A stretch of DNA of 64,000 nucleotides from Chrysomallon squamiferum (Eukaryota > Mollusca > Gastropoda > Neomphalida > Peltospiridae). The stretch is taken from the NCBI GenBank assembly GCA_012295275.1, contig CM022670.1:37122189-37186188 (forward strand), in the 5' to 3' direction. How positions within the stretch are numbered: position 1 is the stretch's first letter; each line of letters opens with the position of its first letter. The position numbers and the translations under genes are program-made. The notes beneath the pieces were generated by a model that saw only the letters and a list, made by a program, of their open reading frames with translations, had not been told where the DNA came from and searched no databases. This document shows, piece by piece, positions 27,622-38,610 of the stretch.

Positions 27622-27890
27622 AAATAAAAAAAAAATCCAGAGCAGTATAGTGAATACCACATTTATATTTTTGTGCTTGGTGGGTTGGAATTTTTTCCTG
27701 TCGTGGCTGAAATGGAGCTCGAATGGAAAAGATCGATTTCTGCGCATATGACGCTTGTATTGCTTTGACCTGTCAACTAGGGTTAATTCCCTTTGGCCAT
27801 TACCTCCCCTGCCACCATATACTACTAACCACCCAACTAGTTGTGTTTTTCCCTGGCATTAAATGAGTTTGTCAGGTATTACGAATAATC
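27030..27890 (+). repeat. Co-duplicated block, possible retroelement fragment (copy 1)
   Basis: GC-richer block also present at about 43,210-44,090 and 62,260-63,110, always downstream of IRG-A, IRG-C and IRG-E. One frame contains NPGP in the context (M/R)D(P/R)NPGPDEPYLC, reminiscent of the NPGP seen near the N-terminus of some LINE ORF2 proteins, but no reverse transcriptase or endonuclease motif follows. A 40-nt poly-A run (27,580-27,619) lies inside. Its origin is uncertain. Confidence 0.45.
27580..27619. repeat. Poly-A tract, 40 nt
   Basis: Uninterrupted A run; shorter and interrupted in the two homologous blocks. Confidence 0.95.
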
Positions 27891-28283
27891 TGTATTACAT
27901 TTGACATTTTTAAAAGATATATCCGAAAATTACCTGAGAAACAGACTATGAATATTAAGAAGAGAGAAATATTAAATGATAAACATTTCTTAATAAAAAC
28001 GTTTCACAAAGGACTTTTGGGGAGGAAATAATGCAATCGTTTATAGAAAGTGTTACTTTACCAATAACTTTTCTTGGAAACAGTGCCACAATTCCGCCAT
28101 TAACTAAATCACTTTTGTAAGTATCAGTTTTATTCCTTTGTATTTCCTCCTACTGACAATTTCAAAATAGGAATGTTACGATATGCATTGGCATAGGCAG
28201 AAACAATGGCATAATTATAGCCATAAGTCGGTATCTATAAATACAAACTCATAATTTAATACTAAAACTGTCTTTTAGTATAC

Positions 28284-28321
28284 CTTTCGTTTTCGGCTGT
28301 TCGATGTGCAGTTTCAGCCAT
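28284..28321 (-). pseudogene. Orphan first exon of the G-domain-only IRG gene
   Basis: A 38-nt exon starting ATG GCT GAA, with donor GAAAG|GTATAC, homologous to exon 1 of the minus-strand G-domain-only genes (MAETAHRTAENE against MAEAARRTFEKE). No matching second exon exists between it and IRG-A, so the main exon has been lost from this unit. The upstream flank is conserved with the other copies. Confidence 0.75.
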
Positions 28322-28949
28322 GATTTATTTTATTTATTTTTACAAATCGGGAATGTTAAACCTCATTATATAAAGTAGGTAAATATCTGCGAATGTGCTG
28401 AATTGATTATGTTATATAATCCTTTTTAAATCCACTTATCCTGAAAATCCGATTAATAATCATCGTGTTTGCTCTTGGAAATCCCATTACAAATTGGCGA
28501 GCATGGAAATCCCCATTATCATTGTGACTACGTGACGTATGTGACGGAATTCCCTTAAAATAACTGTTTATAGCATGTTTCCAGAAATAACTGTTTATAC
28601 CATGTTTATAAAATTTTGCTGAGATTACATTATGTGAAAAAAACCTTATGAGCGGAACGAAGTACAGATGGAATGAGACAAATGTTTCAGAAAATATTAT
28701 TATATTCGTGTAACAGAAAAAGCAAAAATGAAACTATCTCGTCGATATGAAAACAGTTACGAATTTTTATCTGAAAAAAATTTGCCGGTATTTTTCTTTC
28801 AGAATCTGTGGAGAAACTGATTTATTTCAGTCATTTGGCAACATAAACACTGAATGTGTCATATAGTTTCAAACCAATATACAAGTGTTCTTTATCAAAA
28901 TGAAGCTTTAGAGCTAAACAATATTTTTAAGCATTTTCCTAATATTCAG

Positions 28950-29017
<68 letters not shown>

Positions 29018-29252
29018 GAATTTAATGAGTTAATCAGTAACATGAATTAGAGTTAATTTGCCTTATGATTTTTCATTATACCGATATCAAAAAATGTATA
29101 AACAATCAAACATACCTAGAACTGTCTTTATAATCAACATCTCTCTCAGAAAGAAAATATTATTTAAAACTAGAATGTCATGCTACATAACTACTAAATC
29201 AAACAAAATAAACGAAATAAAACTTTTCAGACATCGGCAGCAATGATATTCG
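28322..29252. other. Spacer with MULE left-repeat fragment
   Basis: No gene. Holds the (TTA)n array at 28,950-29,017. At 29,225-29,252 it carries the outer end of the MULE inverted repeat (CAGACATCGGCAGCAATG), which is cut off by the IRG relic that follows. Confidence 0.55.
28950..29017. repeat. (TTA)n microsatellite
   Basis: About 22 units. Confidence 0.95.
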
Positions 29253-29561
29253 CTAAAACGACCATCGCAACGTATCAATACGACCGTGACTAGTACATAA
29301 AATGACTTAAATTTGCTTCGACCATCATTACGAAAAGACAGAGTATTTGTTATCAACGTGATTAAGCAGGAAGGAGAGAAACAAAGAGAGAAGAGAATTG
29401 ATACGAAATTTGCGAAACCGAGTCCAGTGTTTAGAACAGGTGTGGCGAGTCTCATTTCATTTGTATCGTGCTATTACGTTCTGAATAAAATCATCCACGA
29501 TTTACAGAATGACGGACTCGCCGTTGCTGATGCTTCAGTAAAGAAGAATGCACTGTTCTAA
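29253..29561 (+). pseudogene. IRG relic 1: C-terminal fragment of an older IRG lineage
   Basis: Begins in the segment matching KRLSERTNTTVDYYVKSLKFAS of the intact IRGs, but with in-frame stops. A readable frame from 29,313 ends at the TAA at 29,559-29,561. Its tail (FVSCYYVLNKIIHDLQND) aligns with FGTCYYFLDKTIDEFETD of the intact copies but is far more diverged. It is closer to relic 2 at 58,432-58,884, so the two relics come from a separate, older paralogue. The 5' side joins directly to a MULE-type inverted-repeat end. Confidence 0.75.
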
Positions 29562-29859
29562 GTGAACGGATGACATTTTTTTTTGCAAAACACACATGCA
29601 TATACAAATACTCATGCAAAGACTCATTTAAATGATAGTTTGAAGAAACGTGGGTGTTGGAGAAAATAAAAAATTCAAATAACATACGTTAGAGAGGATA
29701 GATCATCAAGTGAGTTCATTCGTACTGATTAAACTATGTTGTATGTGTAATATACTTCTCTTCGTATGTTGTCATTAAGAACTAATGTAATATACTTCGT
29801 TAGAGAGAATAAGGCACAGCTCAAAGCTCAGAGAAACAGAGAATCTACAGACAAGTTTA

Positions 29860-30050
29860 GGTCGTGTGACTAAGATAAGTTTATTCCGGACTTTAAATCA
29901 CGTACAAGCTACAAATTATGCCTTTCTCTCATAGCCTCCCAAAATTTCATACAAATATATAGCAGCTACTTAATTTTGAGTAACAAAATGTTTGGTGTTT
30001 TCAGCAAATGCTGTCTGTGCCGATGTCTCAAAAGTTCGATGTTTCTTTTA
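29860..30050 (+). repeat. MULE right inverted-repeat fragment upstream of IRG-B
   Basis: Homologous to the right repeat of the IRG-C-unit MULE (39,525-39,750), with shared words such as TTATTCCGGACTTTAAATCA and CTCATAGCCTCC. It ends with GCCGATGTCTCAAAAGTT, the complement of the left outer end. Confidence 0.6.
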
Positions 30051-31038
30051 CATTGTTTTATTTAATAATTTTTTAGTATAATATTCCAGTTTTAAATAAT
30101 ATTTTTTGTTTCTCAAACCAGTCTAATATTATAATACAATGACTCGCCATGATTACATTGAAATGTGGGACTAAAAATATATTTCCGCAATGTCTCTGTG
30201 TTAACTCCTTATTGCGGTATTATATATTTATTTATTTTTCTATTTTACCTTACTACAATGTACAAGATGGCCGATTGGTTCTTGGCACGAATAATGTGTC
30301 CTTTCAACCACTTTTAGACCTATCACCTCTATTTATCAGCAATCAAAGAGAATATAAAACTTGAATATTACATGTAGAACATATGAACCTATTTTTGGCA
30401 CTTGTCGGTCATTCATACGACTGTACTTTTAGTAAACTTCTGATGAGTTGGAGTTACAAGTCTATCCAAATGTCTGAGCCGTTCTCTGCCAGAAGACACT
30501 CGGGTGACGTCTCCGAGTTATATGCGTTTAGTCACTTCTTTGACATCGACGCGATCTGCATTTTTAATGTACATTTAACTATGTTCATTAGTTATTAAAA
30601 GTTCACGTGTTTGTCAAATTGAGGATAAATACAGGTCTATTCTTATCGTTCTATTGTCAAATTCCCAGCTACTATCACCTAACATGTCTGGTGACTTTTG
30701 AGATTAACATTTAGTGGATCAAGATTTCTTTATCGCAACAAGAAAATATGTACACATACATTCCCGAATGGGTACTTTCCTACTTGTGCATCTACTTAGC
30801 ATAATGTTGTGATTTGTTTACAATGTACCCCAAAAACATGTTCGGGTCATTAACATTGTGTTGCCTTTCAACATAACGTTAGCATCAGCCTTAGATGTTC
30901 TCGAAGGTACAGAAATAATAATAATACAACCACAGTGAATGAATAAATTGACTTGCAAAGATAAAATATAGGCTTACGTGACGAAGGAGCAGCCAATCGT
31001 ACTCAGGTTAGAGGAAAGTGATATTTATTTACCTAATA

Positions 31039-31141
31039 TTCCCAGAAAAAACGTCACATGGCTGCAATGATAAGATTAGATCAGTATAAATTATGGTTTC
31101 TCAGGACGGTAGATAAAGACATTTGAAAAAGACAGGAAAAG
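31039..31141 (+). promoter_or_regulatory. IRG-B promoter and 5'UTR exon
   Basis: TTCCCAGAA (an exact TTCNNNGAA GAS/STAT-type site) at 31,039-31,047, E-box CACATG at 31,055-31,060, and TATA box TATAAATT at 31,085-31,092. The 5'UTR exon ends at 31,141 (AAAAG|GTTAGT). The intron runs 31,142-31,820 and ends TTTTTTGTAG. The factor assignments follow consensus only. Confidence 0.55.
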
Positions 31142-31839
31142 GTTAGTCATTTATTTTAAATTACGAATTGTATATATATTAAAGGATATGTAATTTCCAA
31201 TATACATGTGTGAATTTGAATGAACATTATTCGGACATCATGACATCATTAAAAAACCCTTGAATTTCATACTTGCGTCTTTTATAATGGATATAAAACT
31301 AGAAGACTCCATGTTCCTTCTGAACACTTTGCGTCATTAGTTTGAATATATTAAATTTACTTGACTTTAATATTCTTCTAAGTTCAAAAGAAAGTTAAAT
31401 GGAAGTATTTGAAATATGTACGTACGATTGTGTTACATCAGAAAGGAGATACACCTGTATGCATATAACAACTACATTTAGCTAATGGTTGTTTCGAGAG
31501 AGCCAAGTCATGCACATTTTTTTTATATCATAAATATTTAATATACTGAAGTAGAATTGAAAAAGAAAGAGAGAAAAGAAAACAAAAAGGAAAAAATAAT
31601 TATAATGATGATAATAATAACACAGATATATAAAACATGCTTATTCACATATATATATATATATAATATACTTATTGTGTATACATAGGTAGATACAGAC
31701 ACACACACACACAAAACACACTGAATAAGCGGTATAACTTGAATTCCTTTTCTTTTCATGATTATGTATTTATTAAAATTGTTTTTTTTTTTTTTTTTTT
31801 TTAATTGGTTTTTTTTGTAGACTGCGTATATTAAAAATA

Positions 31840-33090
31840 ATGTCAGACCAAGACTTCACTATTTTCTCCAATGAACAATTACAGGAGGCCAAACAACAAA
31901 CCCAGGAACACGGAGTTTCAGGTTTAGTTGATTATCTAAAACAAAAATCCGATGAGTGGAAATATGTCAGCGTTAATATTGGTATAGTAGGAGAATCGGC
32001 TGTGGGAAAATCCTCATTCATTAACTGTATTCGGGGATTAACAGCAGATGATCCAGGTGGCGCTCCTGTTGGAACTGGTGATACAACAAGTGAACCGACG
32101 AAGTACTGTCATCCTTACAATGAAGAGCTTGTTTTCTGGGACTTACCGGGAGTAGGAACACCAAAATACCCGAGAAATGAAGAGTATCTAAAGAACATTA
32201 ACTTTGAAAAATATGATTTTTTCCTTCTCCTGTCTGACAACAGGTTTTCATCCAACGATGTTTGGTTAGCAAGAGAAATTGAAAAGAGAGGAAAATATTT
32301 CTTCTTTGTCCGCACAAAAATTGACGAAGCAATGGAAAATGAACGGGAATTATGTGGAAGCACTTTTTCAGCTGCTGTCGTTGTGGATAAAATAAATAAA
32401 AATTGTGAAGAAAACTTCAAAGCAGCTCAGCTGACTAATCGACGGGTGTTTTGCATTTCCAACTATCACAGAGAGATGTGGCAGTTTGAAGAACTTATGC
32501 AAGAACTTATTGTCGCATTGCCTGACATGAAGAGAAATGCTCTGGTGCTGTCCATTGGTCCTGTGTCAAAACAAGTATTAAAGGAAAAAACCAAATTACT
32601 TAAAACACAGATTTCCTGGAAGGCCGCCCTTTCTGCTATTGGAGCAGCTGCAGGTTCTCTGGTCCCAATACCTTTAGTGGGTGGAGCTGTTGGTGTAGCA
32701 GTGGATATTGGTATACTGGTGGGCGAGATAAATTTTTATCTCAAACAGTATGGGCTTGACGACGAGTCACTAAAACGACTATCGGAACGTACCAACACGA
32801 CCGTGGACTACTACGTAAAATCACTTAAATTTGCTTCTGGGATCATTATGAGTAGACAGAGTATTAAAACTTTTGTTATAGACATGATTAAAAAGGAAGC
32901 TGTGAAACAAACAGAGAAAAGAACTGCTTCTGAATTTCTTAAATTGATTCCTTTGGTGGGGAGCATTGCGGCAGGCGCAATATCGTTTGGAACTTGCTAC
33001 TACTTTCTAGACAAAACAATCGACGAGTTTGAGACTGACGCGCTGGCTGTTGTTGATGCCGCCATCCGAAAAACACAATCTGAAATCTGA
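31840..33090 (+). CDS. IRG-B: immunity-related (p47-type) GTPase, 416 aa
   Basis: Dynamin-like large GTPase of the IRG family. In vertebrates these proteins assemble on pathogen vacuoles or endomembranes in cell-autonomous defence. N-terminal helical segment at 1-45. G1 is GESAVGKS at 51-58 (the GKS class, not the regulatory GMS class), G2 Thr lies in DTTSEP near 81-86, G3 is DLPG at 101-104, and the IRG-typical RFSSNDVWLA is at 135-144. G4 is TKID at 159-162, and ISN at 206-208 fits G5. The C-terminal helical domain contains VPIPLVGGAVGVAVDIG and YGLDDESL. Residue 2 is Ser, so the Gly-2 myristoylation site of some mouse IRGs is absent. One coding exon follows a 5'UTR intron. The start is the first ATG after the acceptor. 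IRG-B is nearly identical to IRG-C and IRG-D outside short segments. Confidence 0.93.
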   Translation: MSDQDFTIFSNEQLQEAKQQTQEHGVSGLVDYLKQKSDEWKYVSVNIGIVGESAVGKSSFINCIRGLTADDPGGAPVGTGDTTSEPTKYCHPYNEELVFWDLPGVGTPKYPRNEEYLKNINFEKYDFFLLLSDNRFSSNDVWLAREIEKRGKYFFFVRTKIDEAMENERELCGSTFSAAVVVDKINKNCEENFKAAQLTNRRVFCISNYHREMWQFEELMQELIVALPDMKRNALVLSIGPVSKQVLKEKTKLLKTQISWKAALSAIGAAAGSLVPIPLVGGAVGVAVDIGILVGEINFYLKQYGLDDESLKRLSERTNTTVDYYVKSLKFASGIIMSRQSIKTFVIDMIKKEAVKQTEKRTASEFLKLIPLVGSIAAGAISFGTCYYFLDKTIDEFETDALAVVDAAIRKTQSEI

Positions 33091-33772
33091 TTCCAGAAAG
33101 AGTTCTTCACAAAAACAGTCCGCTCAAGCATGTTTTAATAATAATGGGAAAAAAATAATCAAATACTAATAATATAAAACAATTAACAATATACAAATTA
33201 ATCATGCTAATCTTATCTTATGAGATGTGTTGATTATATGTGATATTTTAAGTAAAAATTAGTAATACTCTAATAATAAAAAATATATTTGTGCTTTTAT
33301 TGCATTGTCAGACACACCCACAGACACAAACACACACACACACACACGCACACACACACACACACACACGTATATATATTTTTTCTATTACTTTATCTAT
33401 ATACTGAATTTGTTTATGTTATTCTTTTCAGGACATATGCACTTAGCTGTTTCTTAATAAAACATTTATTTCTCGAATAATCACGATATTTTTATCTTTT
33501 ATAAAACACTATTTTCAACAACAAGAAATAATCTGTTATGAATAGTACTATACAAAACGTGGAATTATTTTTCATTTTTTAAAGAGCCTGGCATAGTCAG
33601 AGTGTATGGTTCCTTGAAGCAGCCCTGGAGTTTGCGACCCGCGACCCGCCACACAAAACTACAACATATTCCACTGACTCCCTCTTACAATTTATAAAAC
33701 TGGCACACATATATAATATGCAATAACAAACATACGTGTATATATTAACTAATTTAAGAAAGAAAGAAAATG

Positions 33773-33843
<71 letters not shown>

Positions 33844-35190
33844 CAGACGAAGAAGAAGAAGAAGAAGAAGAAGAAGAATTTAAATAAATAAATAAAGTAA
33901 CTAATCAGTAAGAAATAATAATAATAAAATTACACTTATTACATATCCTTGATGTTATATCTGTACCATTTGGAAGGATATGTGCCTATTAAATGCACTG
34001 AAAATGTACAACTGTTCAGAAGCCTTACATGACTGTTTCATAACACATATGGATTATATATCAGTAGAAAAAAGCCCAAACTTTCCTCATACTGGTACTG
34101 CAATAACAAAATAAAAAACATTCATACAAAATTTTATTTAAAATTTGTTTATTTATTTCTTTATTTACTGATCTAATTTTCATAGTAAAAAATATCTCCT
34201 GGATAAAACATAATTTTTATACATAATAAATAAATAAATAAATGTAAAATATTACATACTGTACATAAAATTTCGGTATGTAAATCAGGAGAGAAACATA
34301 ATTCGGTGTGTTAAGAATATTTTAATGTAGTCGCTTTTTATTTTCCGGACCTGAATAAATAATGCTTATATATAAACATATTTCACAATTTTTTCACAGA
34401 AAAGTACATTTTGTTGGATCATTATTCACAGCTGTGCTTTTAAATAAAATTTAGAAAAAATATATTAGACACTGCTTTAAAACAACTATAACAAAACGTT
34501 CACACACAAAACTTTATTCACTTGGTAGCAATGTTTTAAGCCGCTGAATAATGAATTAAAAGACTAAATATAAAAAATATAATAAATCCCCCAGAAAACA
34601 ACTCACACCTACATTATATTCACTTAATATTTTCAAGTTTATCAAAGCTGATTAAAACTAATAAATGTGTCAAAATAGTTAATTGGTTCTGTTTTAATTC
34701 CACAAAATCAGTAATTGACTTTAACAGCATCAACATTTTGACAATGAAATAAAATAAATGAATGTTTATGATTTATTTTAACTACTTCTAATTATATATA
34801 AATACATTGTTTAAAAAATTTTCATTCATATCAAAATAATTTTGTTTATTTTATTTATTATGTGGAAAAGAGTAAAATAAAGAAGAATTAACAGTGAAAA
34901 AAATTAGACACACACACAAAAAAGAGAAAATGGTTGTTTTCTTTCCAACTGTTCAGCTTTCGCAATGACTTTTTAATGAAATTCCAGGTTTTTTTTCTAC
35001 ACAGTTCATTATCACAGTGCATTTATTGAATATAAACTATTACATTAAAGATTGCTGTCATGATTGTCTCAAATTATTGATTTCAGCTTCTCTTCATTGC
35101 AAATAAAAAAGGAGAACTGCCATATTGTGCTAATTGTTTTTGACAGTAAGATGTTGCTATTTTCCCCTTAACTGTATGCAGAACTAATAT
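33091..35190. other. 3' flanks between IRG-B and the minus-strand gene
   Basis: No gene. Contains a plausible IRG-B poly-A signal (AATAAA at 33,457-33,462), (CA)n at 33,325-33,369, and AAT/AAG arrays at 33,772-33,876. The whole stretch is closely matched by 51,576-53,670 downstream of IRG-D, so the B and D units are sister duplicates in this part. Confidence 0.6.
33772..33876. repeat. (AAT)n(AAG)n compound microsatellite
   Basis: About 14 AAT units followed by AAG units with one interruption. Confidence 0.93.
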
Positions 35191-35233
35191 TTAATTGATC
35201 TTCTCTTCACAGTATACTGCACGAGTCTCTACG

Positions 35234-36171
35234 TTATTGTCCTTCAGAAAAATACTCGCCTTGTCTCTGAACGTCTCTGTGTGAAGATAGTGAAAAACGA
35301 GCACCTTCTTTGATAAGTGTCTGCAGATTTTGAAAGTCATACAAATCTGGTTTTAATGAATCAACAAAGTAAACTGGTGCATCAGGAAAACTATCTTTAA
35401 TCTGTTTTGTAATTTTTCCTTTACGCTTTCTTCACTGAATGTCCTTGGATGAGCCCTTCTCTCGTTCCTCAGTTCATTAAAAAACTTAGTCCTTACATAG
35501 AAATATTTCTTTCCCTGATTAGCTATTTTTGTGCGAAGCCGAAGCTCAAACTCATCTATCTTGCTGCAGGAAAGTAGAAGATAGAAATCATAATTCTTAA
35601 AATTAATTTTCTTTATGTAATCTTCGTCATCTCTAAACATCTGAGTGGCAAATCCAGGAACATCCCACAAAACGACGTCATTGCCAGGTACATTGTAGGG
35701 CTCTGGATCTTTAGTGCACTCAATAACATCAGTTTCGGCAGCATATTCATCTTTGTGTGGAAATCCATAGAAAGCATTTATAAAAGTTGATTTTCCAGAG
35801 CCACTTTTTCCTATGACTCCAACATTATAGAGTCTGAAAGAAAGCAAGAATTGAATAATCTGTTACAATAATTTTAACATAGAACAATAAAAGATGGAGA
35901 TGAAGAATATGAATGAATGAATGAATTAAATAAACACAAAAAGAAACGAATTATATTTTTTATATTATATACTTTTCGTTTTCAGAATTAATCGTCATAA
36001 CGTTTTTACCCAGTTTCATCAATTTCTAATAATATTATATCTATATTTCATAATAATGTGAAATACAGATGAATTATTATTGTATATATATCCGAAAATT
36101 AAATGAGAAAAACACTAAGAATATAAAAAAAAAAAAATAGACAAAAATTAAATGGTAAACATATCTTAATG

Positions 36172-36233
<62 letters not shown>

Positions 36234-36638
36234 TTTTCACAATGGACTTTTGGGGAGGAAATAATGGAATTGTTTATAGAAAGTGTTTCTTCACAAATAA
36301 CTTTTCTTGGAAACACTTCCACAATTCCACCATTAACTGAATCAGTTAAAATTCATTTGAAACTTCATTTAATAATAAGTGAATAAAATATTAAATGGAG
36401 TTTCAGTTGAACTATAAATAACTTTTGTAAGTGTAAGTGTTATTCCTTTTTACTTCCTCCTATACTACTGACAGTTTCGAAAAAGGAATATTAGGATATA
36501 CACTGGCATAGGCAGAAACAATGGCATAATTATAGCTCCAAGTTATTTTCTTTACAAACAAAAACTCGTAATATAATACCAAAACTGTCTTCTAGTTTAC
36601 CTTTCCTTTTCGAATGTTCGTCTTGCAGCTTCAGCCAT
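35234..36638 (-). pseudogene. G-domain-only IRG relative, copy 1 (frameshifted)
   Basis: Two-exon minus-strand gene. Exon 1 is 36,638-36,601 (38 nt, MAEAARRTFEKE then AG, donor GTAAAC). Exon 2 starts at 35,833 after CTTTCTTTCAG, so the residues MLSF in front of it are intronic. P-loop GKSGSGKS and G3 DVPG are intact, and G4 reads TKFF. A single base is lost near 35,417 (the intact copy has AATTTTGTCC on the plus strand, this one AATTTTTCC). The frame therefore leaves the family sequence after the SVKEK residues and stops at 35,353. In the original frame the reading would end at 35,234. It is otherwise very similar to copy 2, so the lesion is recent or a sequencing error. Confidence 0.8.
36170..36231. 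repeat. (AAT)n microsatellite
   Basis: About 20 units inside the intron of the copy-1 minus-strand gene; it varies in length between paralogues. Confidence 0.95.
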
Positions 36639-37050
36639 GATTGTTTTTATTTTTCAAGGGAAGTAACTTCGACACTGGCGAATGGACGAAGCCAGTATAT
36701 TTATTTTTACGAATCAGGAAGATTAAACCTAATTATATGAAGTAGGTAAATATCTGCGAATGTACCGAACGGATAATATTATAAAATCCTTTCTAAATCC
36801 TGAAAATCTCATTACTAATCATCTTCGTTGCCGTTAGAAATTCGATTACAAATTTAGTGATTCTGGAAATCCCCGTTATCATTGGGACTATGTGACGTAT
36901 GTCACGTAGATCTCGTATCAGTGTTTATAGCAATTTTTCAGAAAGAAATCTGACATTATATCATGTGAAAATACCTTATGAGCGGAACGAAGTATAGATT
37001 GAATGTGACAAAATTTTACAAAATATAATTTTCCTGTAACATATATCATC

Positions 37051-37088
<38 letters not shown>

Positions 37089-37535
37089 GGATTAAATGAA
37101 ACTATAGCGTCGAAATGAAACCGGTTAGGAATTTTTATCTGAATAAAATTTGCTGGTATTTTTCCTTCAGAATCTGTGGAGAAACTGGTTTGTTCCGGTC
37201 ATTTGACAACAAAAACATTAAATGTCTCATATAGTTTGAACCATGTATTACATATCAAAATGAAGCTTGATACAGTATTTTTAAGCGTTTAGCTAATATT
37301 CACTTTATTTTGTTATTATTATAATTATTGTTATTGTTATTATTATTAATTTAATCAGTTAAATAATAACATCAAATAGCGTTAATTTTCCTTATTAGTT
37401 TTCATTATAAAAAATTCATTAAAAATCTAACTTCCTAAAATCTAATTTTTATCAGAAAGAAAATATTATTTAAAACGTGAATGTTATACCACCTAACTGC
37501 TAAATCAAAGAAAATAAACGAAAGCTAGAACTTTT
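36639..37535. other. 5' flank of the copy-1 minus-strand gene
   Basis: No ORF of note. The first 400 bp is conserved upstream of copy 2 (46,897 onward), including GGGAAGTAACTTCGACACTG just before the gene and a TGACGTATGTCACGTA palindrome-like site near 36,893-36,908, so this is probably its promoter. A long poly-A run lies at about 37,052-37,085. Confidence 0.5.
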
Positions 37536-37991
37536 CAGACATCCGCAGCAATGATATTCGCTATAGTCGCGTCATTTGCTGAGAACACAATACATTTTGT
37601 TACCGAATATTTAAATACCTGCTACCTTAAATATTTGTATGAAATTTGATAGGCTATGAAAGAAAAGCATAATTTGTAGCTGGTATGTAAAGTCCAGAAT
37701 AGTTTTTTTTTTAGTCTAACGATGATCATTTTGAAACAGTAAACTTGTAAGTTGATTCTCCCGTGTTTTCATATCAAATGAATTTCAGAGCAGTCTATCC
37801 ATAGTTCTTTAGTAAAGCTTTCTATATGAACAGTTCCTTCACAAGTACAGGTTCAACTATAAGTATGTATAATAAGACACTTCTTACAAGAGTTAATTGA
37901 CATTTTACAGTTTTAACACTTTCATGATGAAACTTCAAACTTGAAAACAATTAACGTGCTAATCAGAGCAAGCTGATGTGAAGGACGTCTA

Positions 37992-38033
37992 CGACAGGCA
38001 CGCTTTCTGACAGGTGAGCTGACGTGTCTGTCG
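37992..38033. other. Nested hairpin, second copy
   Basis: Same 42-nt inverted-repeat structure as at 25,133-25,174, here inside the MULE-bounded region and not in an IRG intron. The outer stem is preserved; the inner palindrome has one mismatch. Confidence 0.5.
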
Positions 38034-38142
38034 GAACAAGAAACAAGGTTTCGGCGAGGCCCTTTGATGTTGTTTTCTGTTCCACTCAAATAGTACACGA
38101 CGTGCCGGTTTTTTACGCTGTTTGACCAACCTCAACAAATGT

Positions 38143-38610
38143 TTATTTCCAGTACATTAGTGCTTGTCCACAATTTAAAATGTCTATAAACTTCCAGACG
38201 TTCAGATGGTAAGAGCCAAGGTTTGACTGGAAGCGACGATGCCACCCTTCCACGAAGTTGTTAGTCCTCGACAAATTCTTTTCCGACCGCTGGTGATTAT
38301 TCCATATGCCAACATTCTAACGTGGATCACGTCTTCGACGAGCTCTGCCATACTACCAGAACTTGGCGCCAGATGAAAGAAGCTTCCAGTCTCAGTACAG
38401 TTTAGCTTTACAGACGTGTTGTCTTGTTCCTTCAAACTGGTAAGAAATCACTCCATCACTAAGTACCTTCTGTCGGACATACACATAATTTTCGAAGGCA
38501 AGTTTTGGATGACAACACTTTGACTCAGTGAACTCCATCTTGTAGAATGTAATATTTTTGCTACAAGGCATGACCGTATATACTATTTCGTTCGTCTCAC
38601 TGATAGATAA
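38143..38610 (-). pseudogene. FLYWCH / MULE transposase remnant
   Basis: On the minus strand from about 38,305 to the stop at 38,143 a frame reads SRTNNFVEGWHRRFQSNLGS, then NVWKFIDIL. This is the TNN.VEGWH.R signature near the C-terminus of MULE transposases and associated FLYWCH proteins. Upstream, in other frames (to about 38,610), CHPKLAFENYVY and HVCKAKLY fit a FLYWCH-type zinc-binding module. Several frameshifts and stops separate the pieces, so it is not functional. The N-terminal piece is also kept in the next unit at about 47,350-47,485. Confidence 0.7.

Larger units (their letters stand above)
26690..28283. other. 3' flank of IRG-A, no gene
   Basis: Includes an (AT)n run at 26,900-26,931, a conserved repeat-like block (27,030-27,890, listed separately) and, from about 27,930, sequence homologous to the 5' flank of the minus-strand G-domain-only genes. 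Confidence 0.6.

Noticed and set aside
27295-27627. Active 2A translational-recoding peptide at NPGP
   Set aside because: The upstream residues do not fit the D(V/I)ExNPGP consensus in any copy, and the surrounding frame ends in a poly-A artefact, so it is kept only as a hint of retroelement origin.
32115-32420. 101-aa antisense ORF repeated in every IRG coding exon
   Set aside because: It is conserved only because the sense strand is. No promoter, splice or domain evidence supports it, and its composition is that of a complement of the G domain.
31840-33090. Assignment of the IRGs to GIMAP, septin or dynamin families
   Set aside because: The RFS.NDVWLA…KYFFFVRTKID block and the PIP.VG…VAVDIG helical domain are IRG hallmarks. 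GIMAP and septin signatures are missing.
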